Below are positions 18,593 through 26,882 of a stretch of 50,582 nucleotides of DNA, one piece after another. Under the pieces are notes generated by a model, which saw nothing but the letters and a program-made list of their open reading frames with translations, did not search any database and was not told the origin of the DNA. The stretch is from Sphingomonas sp. CCH21-G11. Its GTDB lineage: Bacteria; Pseudomonadota; Alphaproteobacteria; Sphingomonadales; Sphingomonadaceae. Every line of letters starts with the position of its first letter. The first letter of the stretch is position 1. The stretch spans positions 1 through 50,582 of the forward strand of contig NZ_LSHX01000001.1 of NCBI RefSeq assembly GCF_001555965.1, read 5' to 3'. Made by a program: the position numbers and the translations under genes.

Positions 18593-18778
18593 ATGACCGT
18601 TCTCACCTATCGCCAACAGGCCGAACGCGCGCGTACCGAAGCCGAGAACGCAACGCTCGCCAATGTCCGCGATCGCGCGCTGCGTGCCGAAGCCGCCTGG
18701 ATCGGCATGGCCGAGCGCCAGGAACGCGTCGAAACCGCCCGCGCCGCGCGCGAAGCGCGCGATCAGGTCACCGCCTGA
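18593..18778 (+). CDS. Small Ala/Glu/Arg-rich helical protein of unknown function
   Basis: A 61-residue charged protein, MTVLTYRQQAERARTEAENA onwards, with heptad-like spacing that suggests one or two amphipathic helices or a coiled coil. AAGGAGGG lies just before the ATG, one of the strongest SD sequences in the window, so it is expressed. Similar short proteins occur in other sphingomonads as far as I recall, but no function is known to me. It lies alone between the cold-shock gene and lgt. Confidence 0.72.
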   Translation: MTVLTYRQQAERARTEAENATLANVRDRALRAEAAWIGMAERQERVETARAAREARDQVTA

Positions 18779-18873
18779 CCCGCCTTTGCCGGTAGCGGCA
18801 TGCGGATAAGCGCTTGGGTTTGACCTGACAGCCCGGTAAAGCGGCGGCATCGCCCTTTGCCGGAGCCCATATC

Positions 18874-19752
18874 TTGATCCTGCCCCTGCTCGCCGCCAGC
18901 ACCGGCCATCTCCAATTCACCGATCTCGGGCTGGATCCGGTGGCGCTCGACCTCGGCTTCTTCCAGCTCAAATGGTATTCGCTGGCTTATATCGCCGGCA
19001 TCCTGATCGGCTGGTGGTATCTGCTCAAGCTGCTCGACCAGCCGGGCGCGCCGATGGCGCGGCGTCATGCCGACGACCTCGTCTTCTACGCGACGCTCGG
19101 CATCATCCTGGGCGGGCGGCTTGGCTATGTCCTCTTCTACGCGCCCGACCTGTTCGCCAATCCGATCCGAATCCTGCGGCTGTGGGATGGCGGAATGTCC
19201 TTTCACGGCGGCGTCATCGGCACCTCGATCGGGATCATGCTGCTGGCGCGCAAGCACGGGCTCAACTGGCTGCGCGTCCATGACTATGTCGCATGCGTCG
19301 TCCCGTTCGGCCTGTTTTTCGGTCGTATCGCCAATTTCGTGAATGGCGAGCTGTGGGGCAAGCCGACCGACGTCGCCTGGGCGATTGTCTTTCCGCGCAC
19401 CGTTGCGGGCGGGCTCGATCCCGCACGTCATCCGAGCCAGCTGTACGAGGCCGGGCTCGAGGGCATCGTGCTGTTCCTCGTCCTCGCCTTCTTCTTCTGG
19501 CGAACCCGTGCGCGCTACGAGCCCGGCCGGCTGGTCGGCATCTTTCTGCTCGGCTACGGCGTCGCCCGTTTCTTCGTCGAGTTCTTCCGCGAACCCGACC
19601 AGCAGTTCGAGGGCACGTTCTTCGCCACGACGATCCATATGGGCCAGCTGCTCTGTCTGCCGATGATCGCGGGCGGCGTGTTCCTGATCGCCACCGCCAG
19701 GTCGCGACGCCACCGCGTCGAGGCCGTCGCCGGCCAGGAAAGCATCGCCTGA
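18874..19752 (+). CDS. lgt: Prolipoprotein diacylglyceryl transferase
   Basis: An inner-membrane enzyme that transfers diacylglyceryl from phosphatidylglycerol to the lipobox cysteine, the first step of lipoprotein maturation. The 292 residues hold about seven helices. The signature [20 protein letters not shown] and the downstream [13 protein letters not shown] motif (conserved Arg/His) are both present, as is [12 protein letters not shown]. The start is a TTG with GGAG eight bases upstream; no ATG lies near. It heads an lgt-midA-GNAT-pgeF cluster whose genes nearly touch, a common arrangement in alphaproteobacteria. Confidence 0.95.
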   Translation: MILPLLAASTGHLQFTDLGLDPVALDLGFFQLKWYSLAYIAGILIGWWYLLKLLDQPGAPMARRHADDLVFYATLGIILGGRLGYVLFYAPDLFANPIRILRLWDGGMSFHGGVIGTSIGIMLLARKHGLNWLRVHDYVACVVPFGLFFGRIANFVNGELWGKPTDVAWAIVFPRTVAGGLDPARHPSQLYEAGLEGIVLFLVLAFFFWRTRARYEPGRLVGIFLLGYGVARFFVEFFREPDQQFEGTFFATTIHMGQLLCLPMIAGGVFLIATARSRRHRVEAVAGQESIA

Positions 19753-19766
19753 AGGGGCGCGCGGCC

Positions 19767-20822
19767 GTGTCGTCCGACGCCGAAGGCACGTTGCCCGACC
19801 GCCTGGCCCGCGCGATCACGCTGGCCGGTCCGATCCCGCTGTCGCAGTTCATGCAGGCGGCGAACGCCGAATATTATGCGACGCGCGATCCGCTGGGTGC
19901 GCGGGGCGACTTCACCACTGCACCCGAAATCAGCCAGATGTTCGGCGAGCTGATCGGCCTTGCGCTCGCCGACCTGTGGGATCGCGCCGGGCGCCCCGAT
20001 CTGCGCTATGTCGAATATGGGCCCGGCCGCGGCACGCTCGCCGCCGACGCGCTGCGCGCGATGGCGACGGTCGGGCTGACCCCGCCGGTTCATTTCATCG
20101 AGACGAGCCCGGTCCTGCGCGCGGAACAGGCGGAACGCGTGCCCGGTGCCGAATGGCATATCGACCTGTTCAGCGTGCCCGACGACGTGCCGCTGATCGT
20201 CGTCGCAAACGAATTTTTCGACGCGCTCCCGATCCGCCAGCTGATCCGCACCGGCGATGGCTGGCGCGAACGGCTGGTCGCGTGCCAGGACACGCTCTTT
20301 CTGCCGATCACGGGCAGGGACAGCTTCGACGCGGTGGTGCCACCCGCCTTTGGCGATGCGCAGCCCGGCGATATCCTGGAAACCTCGCCCGCCGCGGTCG
20401 CGACGATGCGCGGGCTCGCCCGTCGGCTGGTGGCGGGCGGCGGCGCGGCGATCATCCTCGACTATGGCTATTCAGGTCCGGCGATCGGCGATACGCTTCA
20501 GGCCGTGTCCGGCCACGCCTTTGCAAATCCGTTCGAGCAGCCGGGCAGTCGCGACCTGACCGCGCATGTCGATTTCGCGACGCTAGCGGAGGCGGCACGG
20601 GCCGAAGACGCGCTCGCGTACGGCCCGGTCGATCAGGGGCAGCTGCTCGTCGCGCTCGGCATCGACACGCGCGCCGCAGGGCTGGCCCGCACCGCGCCGG
20701 AGCGCGCGGACCAGATCGCCGCCGACCGCAATCGCCTGGTCGCGCCGGATCAGATGGGCGCGCTGTTCAAGGGGCTGGCGGTCACCGCGCCGGGCTGGCC
20801 CGCACCCGCGGGGTTTGCATGA
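19767..20822 (+). CDS. Class I SAM-dependent methyltransferase, MidA/NDUFAF7 family
   Basis: A 351-residue protein of the MidA family, whose mitochondrial member NDUFAF7 methylates an Arg of complex I. The family marks are GARGDFTTAPEISQMFGELI (about residues 40-60), VEYGPGRGTLAADALRAM (the SAM-binding glycine motif), VVANEFFDALPIRQ and LDYGYSG. The start is a GTG with GAAGGGG nine bases upstream, 14 bp after lgt. Its TGA overlaps the next ATG (ATGA). The bacterial substrate is not settled; a role in respiratory complex assembly is inferred from the eukaryotic member. Confidence 0.9.
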   Translation: MSSDAEGTLPDRLARAITLAGPIPLSQFMQAANAEYYATRDPLGARGDFTTAPEISQMFGELIGLALADLWDRAGRPDLRYVEYGPGRGTLAADALRAMATVGLTPPVHFIETSPVLRAEQAERVPGAEWHIDLFSVPDDVPLIVVANEFFDALPIRQLIRTGDGWRERLVACQDTLFLPITGRDSFDAVVPPAFGDAQPGDILETSPAAVATMRGLARRLVAGGGAAIILDYGYSGPAIGDTLQAVSGHAFANPFEQPGSRDLTAHVDFATLAEAARAEDALAYGPVDQGQLLVALGIDTRAAGLARTAPERADQIAADRNRLVAPDQMGALFKGLAVTAPGWPAPAGFA

Positions 20823-21328
20823 CGATCGTTTTTCGCGATGCGGTGGCCGAAGACGCCCCGGCGCTCGCCAAACTGGCGCGCGACAGCTTCACCGAAACCT
20901 TCGGCCACCTCTATCATCCCGACGACCTCGCGCTGTTCCTGGCCGGGCACAGCACGCCACGCTGGCATGACGAGCTGACCGACCCCGCATTTCGCGTTCG
21001 GGTCGGCGAGGCGGACGGTGCGGCGGTTGCCTATGCCAAGGTCGGCCCGCCCAGCCTGCCCTTCAAGCCGCGCGGTCCCTCGATCGAACTGCGCCAATTC
21101 TATATCCTCAAGCCCTGGCAGGGCTCGGGCGCTGCGGCCGAACTGATGGCGTGGGTGATCGATACCGCGCGGGCCGGCGGCGCGAGCGACCTCTATCTCT
21201 CGGTCTTCACCGACAATCACCGTGCCCGGCGCTTCTATGATCGCTACGGCTTCGAAGCGGTCGGCCCCTATGTCTTCAAGGTCGGCAACCATGAGGACGA
21301 GGACATCGTCATGCGGCTGGCGCTGTGA
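20819..21328 (+). CDS. GNAT-family N-acetyltransferase
   Basis: A 169-residue acetyl-CoA-dependent acetyltransferase. The core motif is ELRQFYILKPWQGSGAAAEL, with QGSG-A as the pyrophosphate-binding loop, followed by LYLSVFTDNHRARRFYDRYG, typical of motif B. The N-terminus TIVFRDAVAEDAPALAKLA is the usual first strand and helix. It starts within the midA stop (ATGA) and its TGA overlaps the pgeF GTG (GTGA), so it is tightly coupled. The substrate is unknown. Confidence 0.85.
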   Translation: MTIVFRDAVAEDAPALAKLARDSFTETFGHLYHPDDLALFLAGHSTPRWHDELTDPAFRVRVGEADGAAVAYAKVGPPSLPFKPRGPSIELRQFYILKPWQGSGAAAELMAWVIDTARAGGASDLYLSVFTDNHRARRFYDRYGFEAVGPYVFKVGNHEDEDIVMRLAL

Positions 21329-22077
21329 ACGTCGAGGTCGTCCGCGCGCCGGCGCTTGCGGGCGTGCGCCACGGTTTTCTCGGCCGGCGGGGCGGGGTAT
21401 CTACCGGCATCGTCGCCGGGCTGAATGTCGGGCTGGGCAGCGCGGATGATCCGGAGGCGATTGCCGAAAACCGCCGACGTGCCTTGGCCGCGGTCGCGCC
21501 GGGGGCGGCGCTGGTCACGGTGTATCAGGTTCATTCCGCCGACGTGGTCACCATCGACGACGTACCCGCCGAACGCCCGCGCGCCGACGCGCTGGTCACC
21601 GCAACGCCGGGCCTCGCCCTCGGCATCCTCACCGCCGATTGCGCGCCGGTGCTGTTCGCCGATGTTGACGCGGGTGTGATCGGCGCCGCTCATGCCGGGT
21701 GGAAGGGCGCGATTGCCGGCGTCACCGATGCGACAATCGCGGCGATGGAGGCGCTGGGCGCGGATCGCGGCCGCATCGTCGCCGCGATCGGCCCGTGCAT
21801 TGCGCGGGCGAGCTATGAGGTCGACAACGGCTTCGTCGCGCGGTTTTGCGATCAGGACCCGGCGAATGATCGCTTCTTTTCCCCCGGGCGGCCGGACCAC
21901 GCGCAGTTCGACCTGGAAGCCTATGTCGCGCACCGGCTCGCCACCGCCGGGTTGCGGCGGGTCGAGCTGCTTGGGCTCGACACCTATGTGGACGAAGACC
22001 GCTTCTACAGCTTTCGCCGCGCAACCCATCGCGACGAGCCCGATTATGGGCGGCAGATCAGCCTGATCGCGTTGTGA
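21325..22077 (+). CDS. pgeF: Peptidoglycan editing factor PgeF (YfiH, laccase-domain family)
   Basis: A 250-residue copper- or zinc-binding protein; the E. coli member removes wrongly inserted L-serine from UDP-MurNAc peptides. The metal-site residues appear as VYQVHSADV (His), LTADCAPVLFAD (Cys) and GAAHAGWKGA (His), with IGPCI and THRDEPDYGRQISLI at the end. The GTG start lies inside the GNAT stop (GTGA). Older annotations call it polyphenol oxidase. Its position with lgt supports an envelope role. Confidence 0.9.
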   Translation: MNVEVVRAPALAGVRHGFLGRRGGVSTGIVAGLNVGLGSADDPEAIAENRRRALAAVAPGAALVTVYQVHSADVVTIDDVPAERPRADALVTATPGLALGILTADCAPVLFADVDAGVIGAAHAGWKGAIAGVTDATIAAMEALGADRGRIVAAIGPCIARASYEVDNGFVARFCDQDPANDRFFSPGRPDHAQFDLEAYVAHRLATAGLRRVELLGLDTYVDEDRFYSFRRATHRDEPDYGRQISLIAL

Positions 22078-22164
22078 CCCCCCTCCCCCACCCGGCAATC
22101 ATCGGGTAGAGCCGGCGCATTGGCCCGCATCAGACGGGCGACCTGCTGCCGGAGTTTCTTCCCG
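22078..22164 (+). promoter_or_regulatory. Leader with two short hairpins before the Cys/Met PLP enzyme
   Basis: CCGGC (22092-22096) pairs with GCCGG (22111-22115), and GCCCG (22123-22127) with CGGGC (22135-22139). They could be an RNA element regulating a sulfur-amino-acid gene, but I cannot match them to a known SAM or SAH riboswitch. The stretch may also simply end the pgeF transcript. Confidence 0.25.
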
Positions 22165-23484
22165 ATGACCAAACCCACCGAAGCCGAGCTGACCGGCGTC
22201 ACCCCGCGCCGCCGCCCCAAGCCCGACATCGTCGAACTGGGCGGGCGCAAGCTCAAGCCCTCGACGCTGATGATGGGGCATGGCTTCGATCCCGCATTGT
22301 CGGAGGGCGCGCTGAAGCCGCCGATCTTCGCCACCTCGACTTTCGTTTTTCCGAACGCTGCCGCCGGCAAGCGCCATTTCGAGGGCGTGACCGGCAAGCG
22401 GCCCGGCGGGGCCGAGGGCCTTGTCTATTCGCGCTTCAACGGTCCCAATCAGGAAATCCTGGAGGACCGGCTGGGCGTGTGGGAAGAGGCCGAGGACGCG
22501 CTCGCTTTCTCCTCCGGCATGTCGGCGATCGCGACCCTGTTTCTGTCGATGGTCCGCCCCGGCGACACCATCGTCCATTCCGGGCCGCTCTATGCCGCGA
22601 CCGAGACGCTGATCGCGCGTATCCTGGGCCGCTTCGGCGTGCACTGGCTCGACTTCCCCGCCGGGGCGACGCGCGAGGAAATCGACGCGGTGCTGGGCAA
22701 GGCAGCATCGGGCCGCGTCGCGCTGATCTACCTTGAAAGCCCGGCCAATCCGACCAACGCGCTGGTCGATGTCGAGGCGGTCGCCGCCAGCCGTGACGCG
22801 ATCTTCGCCAATGCGGCCGAAAAGCCGCCGATCGCGATCGACAACACCTTCCTCGGCCCGCTGTGGCACCAGCCGCTGAAGCACGGCGCCGACATCGTCG
22901 TCTATTCGCTGACCAAATATGCCGGCGGCCATTCGGACCTCGTTGCGGGCGGCGTGCTGGGCAGCAAGGCGCACATCGACACCATCCGGCTGATGCGCAA
23001 CACGATCGGCACGATCTGTGACCCCAACACCGCCTGGATGCTGCTGCGCAGCCTGGAGACGCTGGAACTGCGCATGAGCCGCGCGGGCGAGAATGCGGCA
23101 AAGGTCTGCGCGTTCCTGCGCGACCATCCGAAGGTCGAGCGCGTCGGCTATCTCGGTTTCCTCGAGGGCGGTGCGGATGCGCGTCAGGCCGACATCTATC
23201 GCCGCCACTGCACGGGCGCGGGCTCGACCTTTTCGCTCTACCTCAAGGGCGGCGAGGCGGAGGCGTTCGCCTTCCTCGACGCGCTCAAGATCGCCAAGCT
23301 GGCCGTGTCGCTGGGCGGGACGGAGACGCTGGCAAGCCACCCGGCCGGGATGACGCACCTGTCGGTGCCCGCCGAGCGCAAGCAGGCGCTGGGCATCACC
23401 GACAATCTCGTCCGCATCTCGATCGGGGTCGAGGATGCCGACGACCTGATCGCCGATTTCGACCAGGCGCTGACCGCGGTGTGA
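22165..23484 (+). CDS. PLP-dependent trans-sulfuration enzyme (cystathionine gamma-synthase/lyase family)
   Basis: A 439-residue member of the Cys/Met-metabolism PLP family. PLP lysine K251 lies in VVYSLTKYAGGHSDLVAGGV, D226 in IAIDNTFLGP, and the cofactor-phosphate motif is YSRFNGPN (about 88-95). AFSSGMSAIATLFL and NPTNALVDVEAVA complete the pattern. The family includes cystathionine gamma-synthase, beta-lyase, methionine gamma-lyase and O-acylhomoserine sulfhydrylase; the sequence does not decide which. The ATG with GGAG ten bases upstream is chosen; a TTG 15 codons earlier is in frame but would overlap the leader hairpin. The GC-rich inverted repeat downstream separates it from the adenine deaminase gene. 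Confidence 0.85.
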   Translation: MTKPTEAELTGVTPRRRPKPDIVELGGRKLKPSTLMMGHGFDPALSEGALKPPIFATSTFVFPNAAAGKRHFEGVTGKRPGGAEGLVYSRFNGPNQEILEDRLGVWEEAEDALAFSSGMSAIATLFLSMVRPGDTIVHSGPLYAATETLIARILGRFGVHWLDFPAGATREEIDAVLGKAASGRVALIYLESPANPTNALVDVEAVAASRDAIFANAAEKPPIAIDNTFLGPLWHQPLKHGADIVVYSLTKYAGGHSDLVAGGVLGSKAHIDTIRLMRNTIGTICDPNTAWMLLRSLETLELRMSRAGENAAKVCAFLRDHPKVERVGYLGFLEGGADARQADIYRRHCTGAGSTFSLYLKGGEAEAFAFLDALKIAKLAVSLGGTETLASHPAGMTHLSVPAERKQALGITDNLVRISIGVEDADDLIADFDQALTAV

Positions 23485-23551
23485 GCGGGCTGGGGGAGCC
23501 GCGCGGAGGCGTTTCGCGCGGAGCCGCGGCGAAATTGCGCGGGAACAGGCA

Positions 23552-23663
23552 CGTCGCCCCGGCGCAGGCCGGGGCCGCTGGCAATGTTCGCGCAACGAAC
23601 GATCTACGCTCTGGCGCGACAGGTTCAATTCGGCCAGCGGCCCCGGTCTGCGCCGGGGCGACG
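23552..23663. repeat. Paired GTCGCCCCGGCG repeat, locus A
   Basis: A 30-base copy (23552-23581) and an inverted copy (23634-23663) differing by one base flank 52 bp. Each copy has an internal palindromic core (GCCCCGG / CCGGGGC), as in bacterial interspersed mosaic elements. It lies in the 243-bp gap before the adenine deaminase gene. Confidence 0.75.
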
Positions 23664-23727
23664 GCTTGGCATCTGTCCTGCTCCACCGCCATTTGACGCC
23701 CCCGCCGCGATGCAGCACAGTCGCTGC

Positions 23728-24744
23728 ATGTCCGATCTCGACGCTTTCATCGCCGGCCTTCCCAAGGCCGAACTGCACCTGCATATCGAGGGGAGCCTCG
23801 AGCCCGAGCTGATGTTCGAACTCGCCGCGCGCAACGGTGTGGCAATCCCGTTCGCCAGCGTGGAGGAGGTGCGCGCCGCCTACAGCTTCACCCGGCTCCA
23901 GGACTTTCTCGACATCTATTACCAGGGCGCGGGCGTGCTGATCACCGAGCGTGATTTCCACGACCTGGCGATGGCCTATTTCGACCGGGTGGCGCGCGAC
24001 GGCGTCGTCCATGCCGAGCTGATGTTCGATCCCCAGACGCACACCGCGCGCGGTATCGCGTTCGACACGGTAATTCGCGGGCTGCTGTCCGCCTGTGCCG
24101 AGGCGCAGGCAACGCACGGCATCACGTCACGCCTGATCCTGTGCTTCCTGCGCCATCTCGACGAGGCGGATGCGTTCGTGACGCTCGAACAGGCGAAGCC
24201 GTGGCTGTCGCACATCGCCGCCGTGGGCCTCGACTCGTCGGAGCTGGGTCACCCGCCGGAGAAGTTTGCGCGCGTCTTCGCCGCCGCCGCAGGACTCGGC
24301 CTCAAGCGCGTCGCCCATGCCGGCGAGGAAGGGCCACCCGATTATGTCCGCCAGGCGCTCGACCTGCTCCACATCGACCGGCTGGACCATGGCAATCGCA
24401 GCCTCGAAGACGCTGAACTGGTCGAGCGGCTGGCGCGCGACGGCATGACGCTGACCGTCTGTCCCTTGTCCAACCACAAGCTCTGCGTCGTCGACCGGCT
24501 GGAGGATCATCCGATCGACCGGATGCTCGCCGCCGGCCTCCGCGCCACGATCAATTCCGACGATCCGGCCTATTTCGGCGGCTATGTCGCCGATAATTAC
24601 CGCGCGGTGGCCGAAGCGCGCGGGCTCGACCGTGCCGCGCTCGTCCAGCTCGCCCGCAACAGCTTCACCGGCAGCTTCCTCGACCCCGCGGACGTCGACC
24701 GCCATCTCGCCGCGATCGACGCCTATGCATCGGCGCACGCCTGA
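23728..24744 (+). CDS. Adenine deaminase of the adenosine deaminase superfamily
   Basis: It probably converts adenine to hypoxanthine and ammonia. Zinc motifs are intact: KAELHLHIEGSLEPELMFEL (HxH), VAHAGEEGPP, LDHGNRSLED and TINSDDPAYFGG (catalytic Asp). The sequence LDIYYQGAGVLITERDFHDL is a mark of the Aah1/ADE-type adenine deaminases rather than adenosine deaminases. Length is 338 residues from MSDLD; an ATG six codons earlier is possible. Neither start has a strong SD. Its TGA shares one base with the phosphoribosyltransferase ATG, which fits a salvage pair that turns adenine into IMP. Confidence 0.85.
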   Translation: MSDLDAFIAGLPKAELHLHIEGSLEPELMFELAARNGVAIPFASVEEVRAAYSFTRLQDFLDIYYQGAGVLITERDFHDLAMAYFDRVARDGVVHAELMFDPQTHTARGIAFDTVIRGLLSACAEAQATHGITSRLILCFLRHLDEADAFVTLEQAKPWLSHIAAVGLDSSELGHPPEKFARVFAAAAGLGLKRVAHAGEEGPPDYVRQALDLLHIDRLDHGNRSLEDAELVERLARDGMTLTVCPLSNHKLCVVDRLEDHPIDRMLAAGLRATINSDDPAYFGGYVADNYRAVAEARGLDRAALVQLARNSFTGSFLDPADVDRHLAAIDAYASAHA

Positions 24745-25259
24745 TGCCTGTTTTCACGCCCATCCCGCATGACGAGTTCGCCGCGCTGGTCCGCACGCTG
24801 GCGAACGCGCTGATGACGGGCGACTGGCGACCCGACTTCATCATCGGCATCGGCCGGGGCGGGCTCGCCCCCGGGGTCTATCTCAGCCACGCGACGGGCC
24901 TCGCCACGCTGTCAGTCGATTATTCGTCGAAGGTCGAGGATTTTTCCGAAGCCCCGCTCGACCGGCTGGCGGCACGCACCCGCGAGGGCGAGACGCTGCT
25001 GTTCCTCGACGACATCAATGACACGGGCGGGACGATCGCCCGGCTGCGCGCGCGGCTGGCCGCCAAGGGGGCGGTGATGGACCATGTGCGCTTCGCCACC
25101 CTGCTCGACAATATCCGCTCCGGCCAGCGCGTCGAATATGCCGCCCGCACCATCGACCGCGCGGTGACCAAGGACTGGTTCATCTTCCCGTGGGAAGCGA
25201 TGGCCCCCGACAGCGTGATCGCCCAGGACGCCGCCGAAGTGCCGGAGCGGACGGCGTAG
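24744..25259 (+). CDS. Purine phosphoribosyltransferase
   Basis: A 171-residue type I PRTase. The PRPP-binding signature is LLFLDDINDTGGTIARLRAR (two acidic residues, then the TGGT loop), and FIIGIGRGGLAPGVYLS is the PPi loop region. The C-terminal DWFIFPWEAMAPDS resembles xanthine/hypoxanthine-type enzymes with an aromatic base pocket. Coupled to the preceding adenine deaminase by a one-base overlap, it likely turns hypoxanthine (or xanthine or guanine) into its nucleotide. Exact base specificity is an inference. Confidence 0.82.
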   Translation: MPVFTPIPHDEFAALVRTLANALMTGDWRPDFIIGIGRGGLAPGVYLSHATGLATLSVDYSSKVEDFSEAPLDRLAARTREGETLLFLDDINDTGGTIARLRARLAAKGAVMDHVRFATLLDNIRSGQRVEYAARTIDRAVTKDWFIFPWEAMAPDSVIAQDAAEVPERTA

Positions 25260-25270
25260 GCCAGAAGGTC

Positions 25271-25550
25271 AATCGCGCGAAGGCGCGAAGGCGCGAAGGG
25301 GAGGTTCACGCGGAGACGCGGAGACGGGGATCGCGCAAAGGCGTGGTCGAACGCATATCCATCTGCGTCGCCCCGGCGTAGGCCGGGGCCTCTGGGTTAT
25401 CCGGGATCGAACCTCACTGCCCGCAGGCGGGCGCATAAATGGCTAAAGGCCCCGGCCTACGCCGGGGCGACGCACGGAATTTCAGCGTCTCGGCGTCCTC
25501 TGCGCCTCCGCGAGAAAAACCCCTTCGCGCGTTTACGCCTTCGCGCGATT
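25271..25550. mobile_element. MITE-like 280-bp palindromic element, including repeat locus B
   Basis: A stretch with perfect 15-bp terminal inverted repeats (AATCGCGCGAAGGCG at 25271-25285 and its complement at 25536-25550). Inside lies a perfect 26-bp inverted pair (25365-25390 and 25448-25473) of the same GTCGCCCCGGCG family as loci A and C. At the left end the 8-mer GCGCGAAG repeats three times in tandem (25275-25298). It has no coding capacity, so it is either a non-autonomous element or a composite of repeats. It occupies the 314-bp gap between the phosphoribosyltransferase and murA. Confidence 0.6.
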
Positions 25551-25573
25551 ACCCTTATCCGCCGGCCGGGCGT

Positions 25574-26740
25574 TCACCCATCGCCAACCCGCTCGATGTC
25601 CGCACCGACCGCCTGGAGCTTTTCCTCCAGCCGCTCATAGCCGCGGTCGAGGTGATAGACGCGGCTGACCTGGGTCTCACCCTCCGCCGCCAATCCCGCA
25701 AGGATCAGGCTCATCGACGCGCGCAAATCCGTCGCCATCACCGGCGCACCCACCAGCCGGTCGACGCCGCGCACCACCGCCGAGCGTCCCTTGACCGTAA
25801 TGTCCGCGCCCATCCGCGCCAGCTCGGGCACGTGCATGTAGCGGTTCTCGAAAATCGTTTCGGTCAGCACGCTGGCACCCTTGCCCTTGCAAAGCATCGC
25901 CATGAACTGCGCCTGCATGTCGGTGGCGAACCCCGGATAGGGCGCGGTCGACAGCGTCAGCGGCCCGATGCCGTTGCTGGCGGCGACATGCAACGCATCG
26001 CCGCGCGGCTCCACCGTCACGCCCGCCTCGACCAGCGCGGCGATGGTTGCGCGCATGTCCGCGGCCTCCGCCCCGACCAGGTCGAGCGCGCCGCCGGTGA
26101 TTGCGGCGGCACAGGCATAGCTGCCCGCTTCGATCCGGTCGGGCATGACGCGATAGGTCGCACCGTGCAGCCGGTCGCGCCCCTCGATCTCCAGCGTCTC
26201 CGTCCCGATGCCGCTGATCGACGCGCCCATCGCGACCAGGCAGCGGCACAGGTCGACAATCTCCGGCTCGCGCGCGGCGTTCTCGATCACCGACCCGCCG
26301 CTGGCGGTCACGGCGGCCATCAGCGCATTTTCGGTCGCGCCGACCGACACGATCGGAAAGGTGCCGATCGCGCAGCCGCCGGGCAGCGACACCGTCGCCT
26401 CCCCCGCACGTCCGACCAGCGGCCCCAGCACCAGGATCGACGCGCGCATCTTGCGCACGATGTCGTAGGGCGCGACGGTCGATGTCAGCCGCGCCGCGCG
26501 CATCGTCATCACCCGCCCGAAATCGGTCGGGTGCGCGCCCTCGACCATGGTCGACACGCCCAGCTGGTTGAGCAGGTGGCCGAAACCGTCGACGTCGGCG
26601 AGCCGCGGCAGGTTGCGCAGCGTCAGCGGCTCGTCGGTCAGCAGCGCGCAGGGCATCAGCGTGAGCGCCGCGTTCTTTGCGCCCGAAATGGCGATTCGGC
26701 CGGTCAGGCGGTTGCCGCCGCGGATGAGGATACGGTCCAT
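25574..26740 (-). CDS. murA: UDP-N-acetylglucosamine 1-carboxyvinyltransferase with internal ~40-residue deletion
   Basis: MurA makes enolpyruvyl-UDP-GlcNAc, the first committed step of peptidoglycan synthesis. Most of the sequence is typical: [46 protein letters not shown] with catalytic C123, [30 protein letters not shown] and [20 protein letters not shown]. But after GCAIG (residue 126) the sequence jumps directly to [15 protein letters not shown]. In E. coli and normal relatives about 40 residues lie there (RPVDLH... to GYVKA...), including R120, H125 and K160 in E. coli numbering, which contact UDP-GlcNAc. The frame is kept and the product is 388 residues instead of about 427. I start at MDRIL; an upstream start adds eleven poor residues. 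Confidence 0.88.
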   Translation of the reverse strand: MDRILIRGGNRLTGRIAISGAKNAALTLMPCALLTDEPLTLRNLPRLADVDGFGHLLNQLGVSTMVEGAHPTDFGRVMTMRAARLTSTVAPYDIVRKMRASILVLGPLVGRAGEATVSLPGGCAIGTFPIVSVGATENALMAAVTASGGSVIENAAREPEIVDLCRCLVAMGASISGIGTETLEIEGRDRLHGATYRVMPDRIEAGSYACAAAITGGALDLVGAEAADMRATIAALVEAGVTVEPRGDALHVAASNGIGPLTLSTAPYPGFATDMQAQFMAMLCKGKGASVLTETIFENRYMHVPELARMGADITVKGRSAVVRGVDRLVGAPVMATDLRASMSLILAGLAAEGETQVSRVYHLDRGYERLEEKLQAVGADIERVGDG

Positions 26741-26882
26741 CGCGGGGTTACTAAAGAATGTGCGGGACGACACAAGAGCACGGTCGATCTTGTCACATTC
26801 GCGACGGGCGTCTGGCGATTAACCCACTTTAATGCGACGATCGCGAACCAATGCTTTTGCGAAGCGAAAAGAGGGGGCGTTT

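Noticed and set aside
26741..26882. Fnr or Crp box between murA and the Crp/Fnr gene
   Set aside because: No TTGAT-N4-ATCAA or TGTGA-N6-TCACA site was found; only weak similarity (TTGTCACATTCGCGAC).
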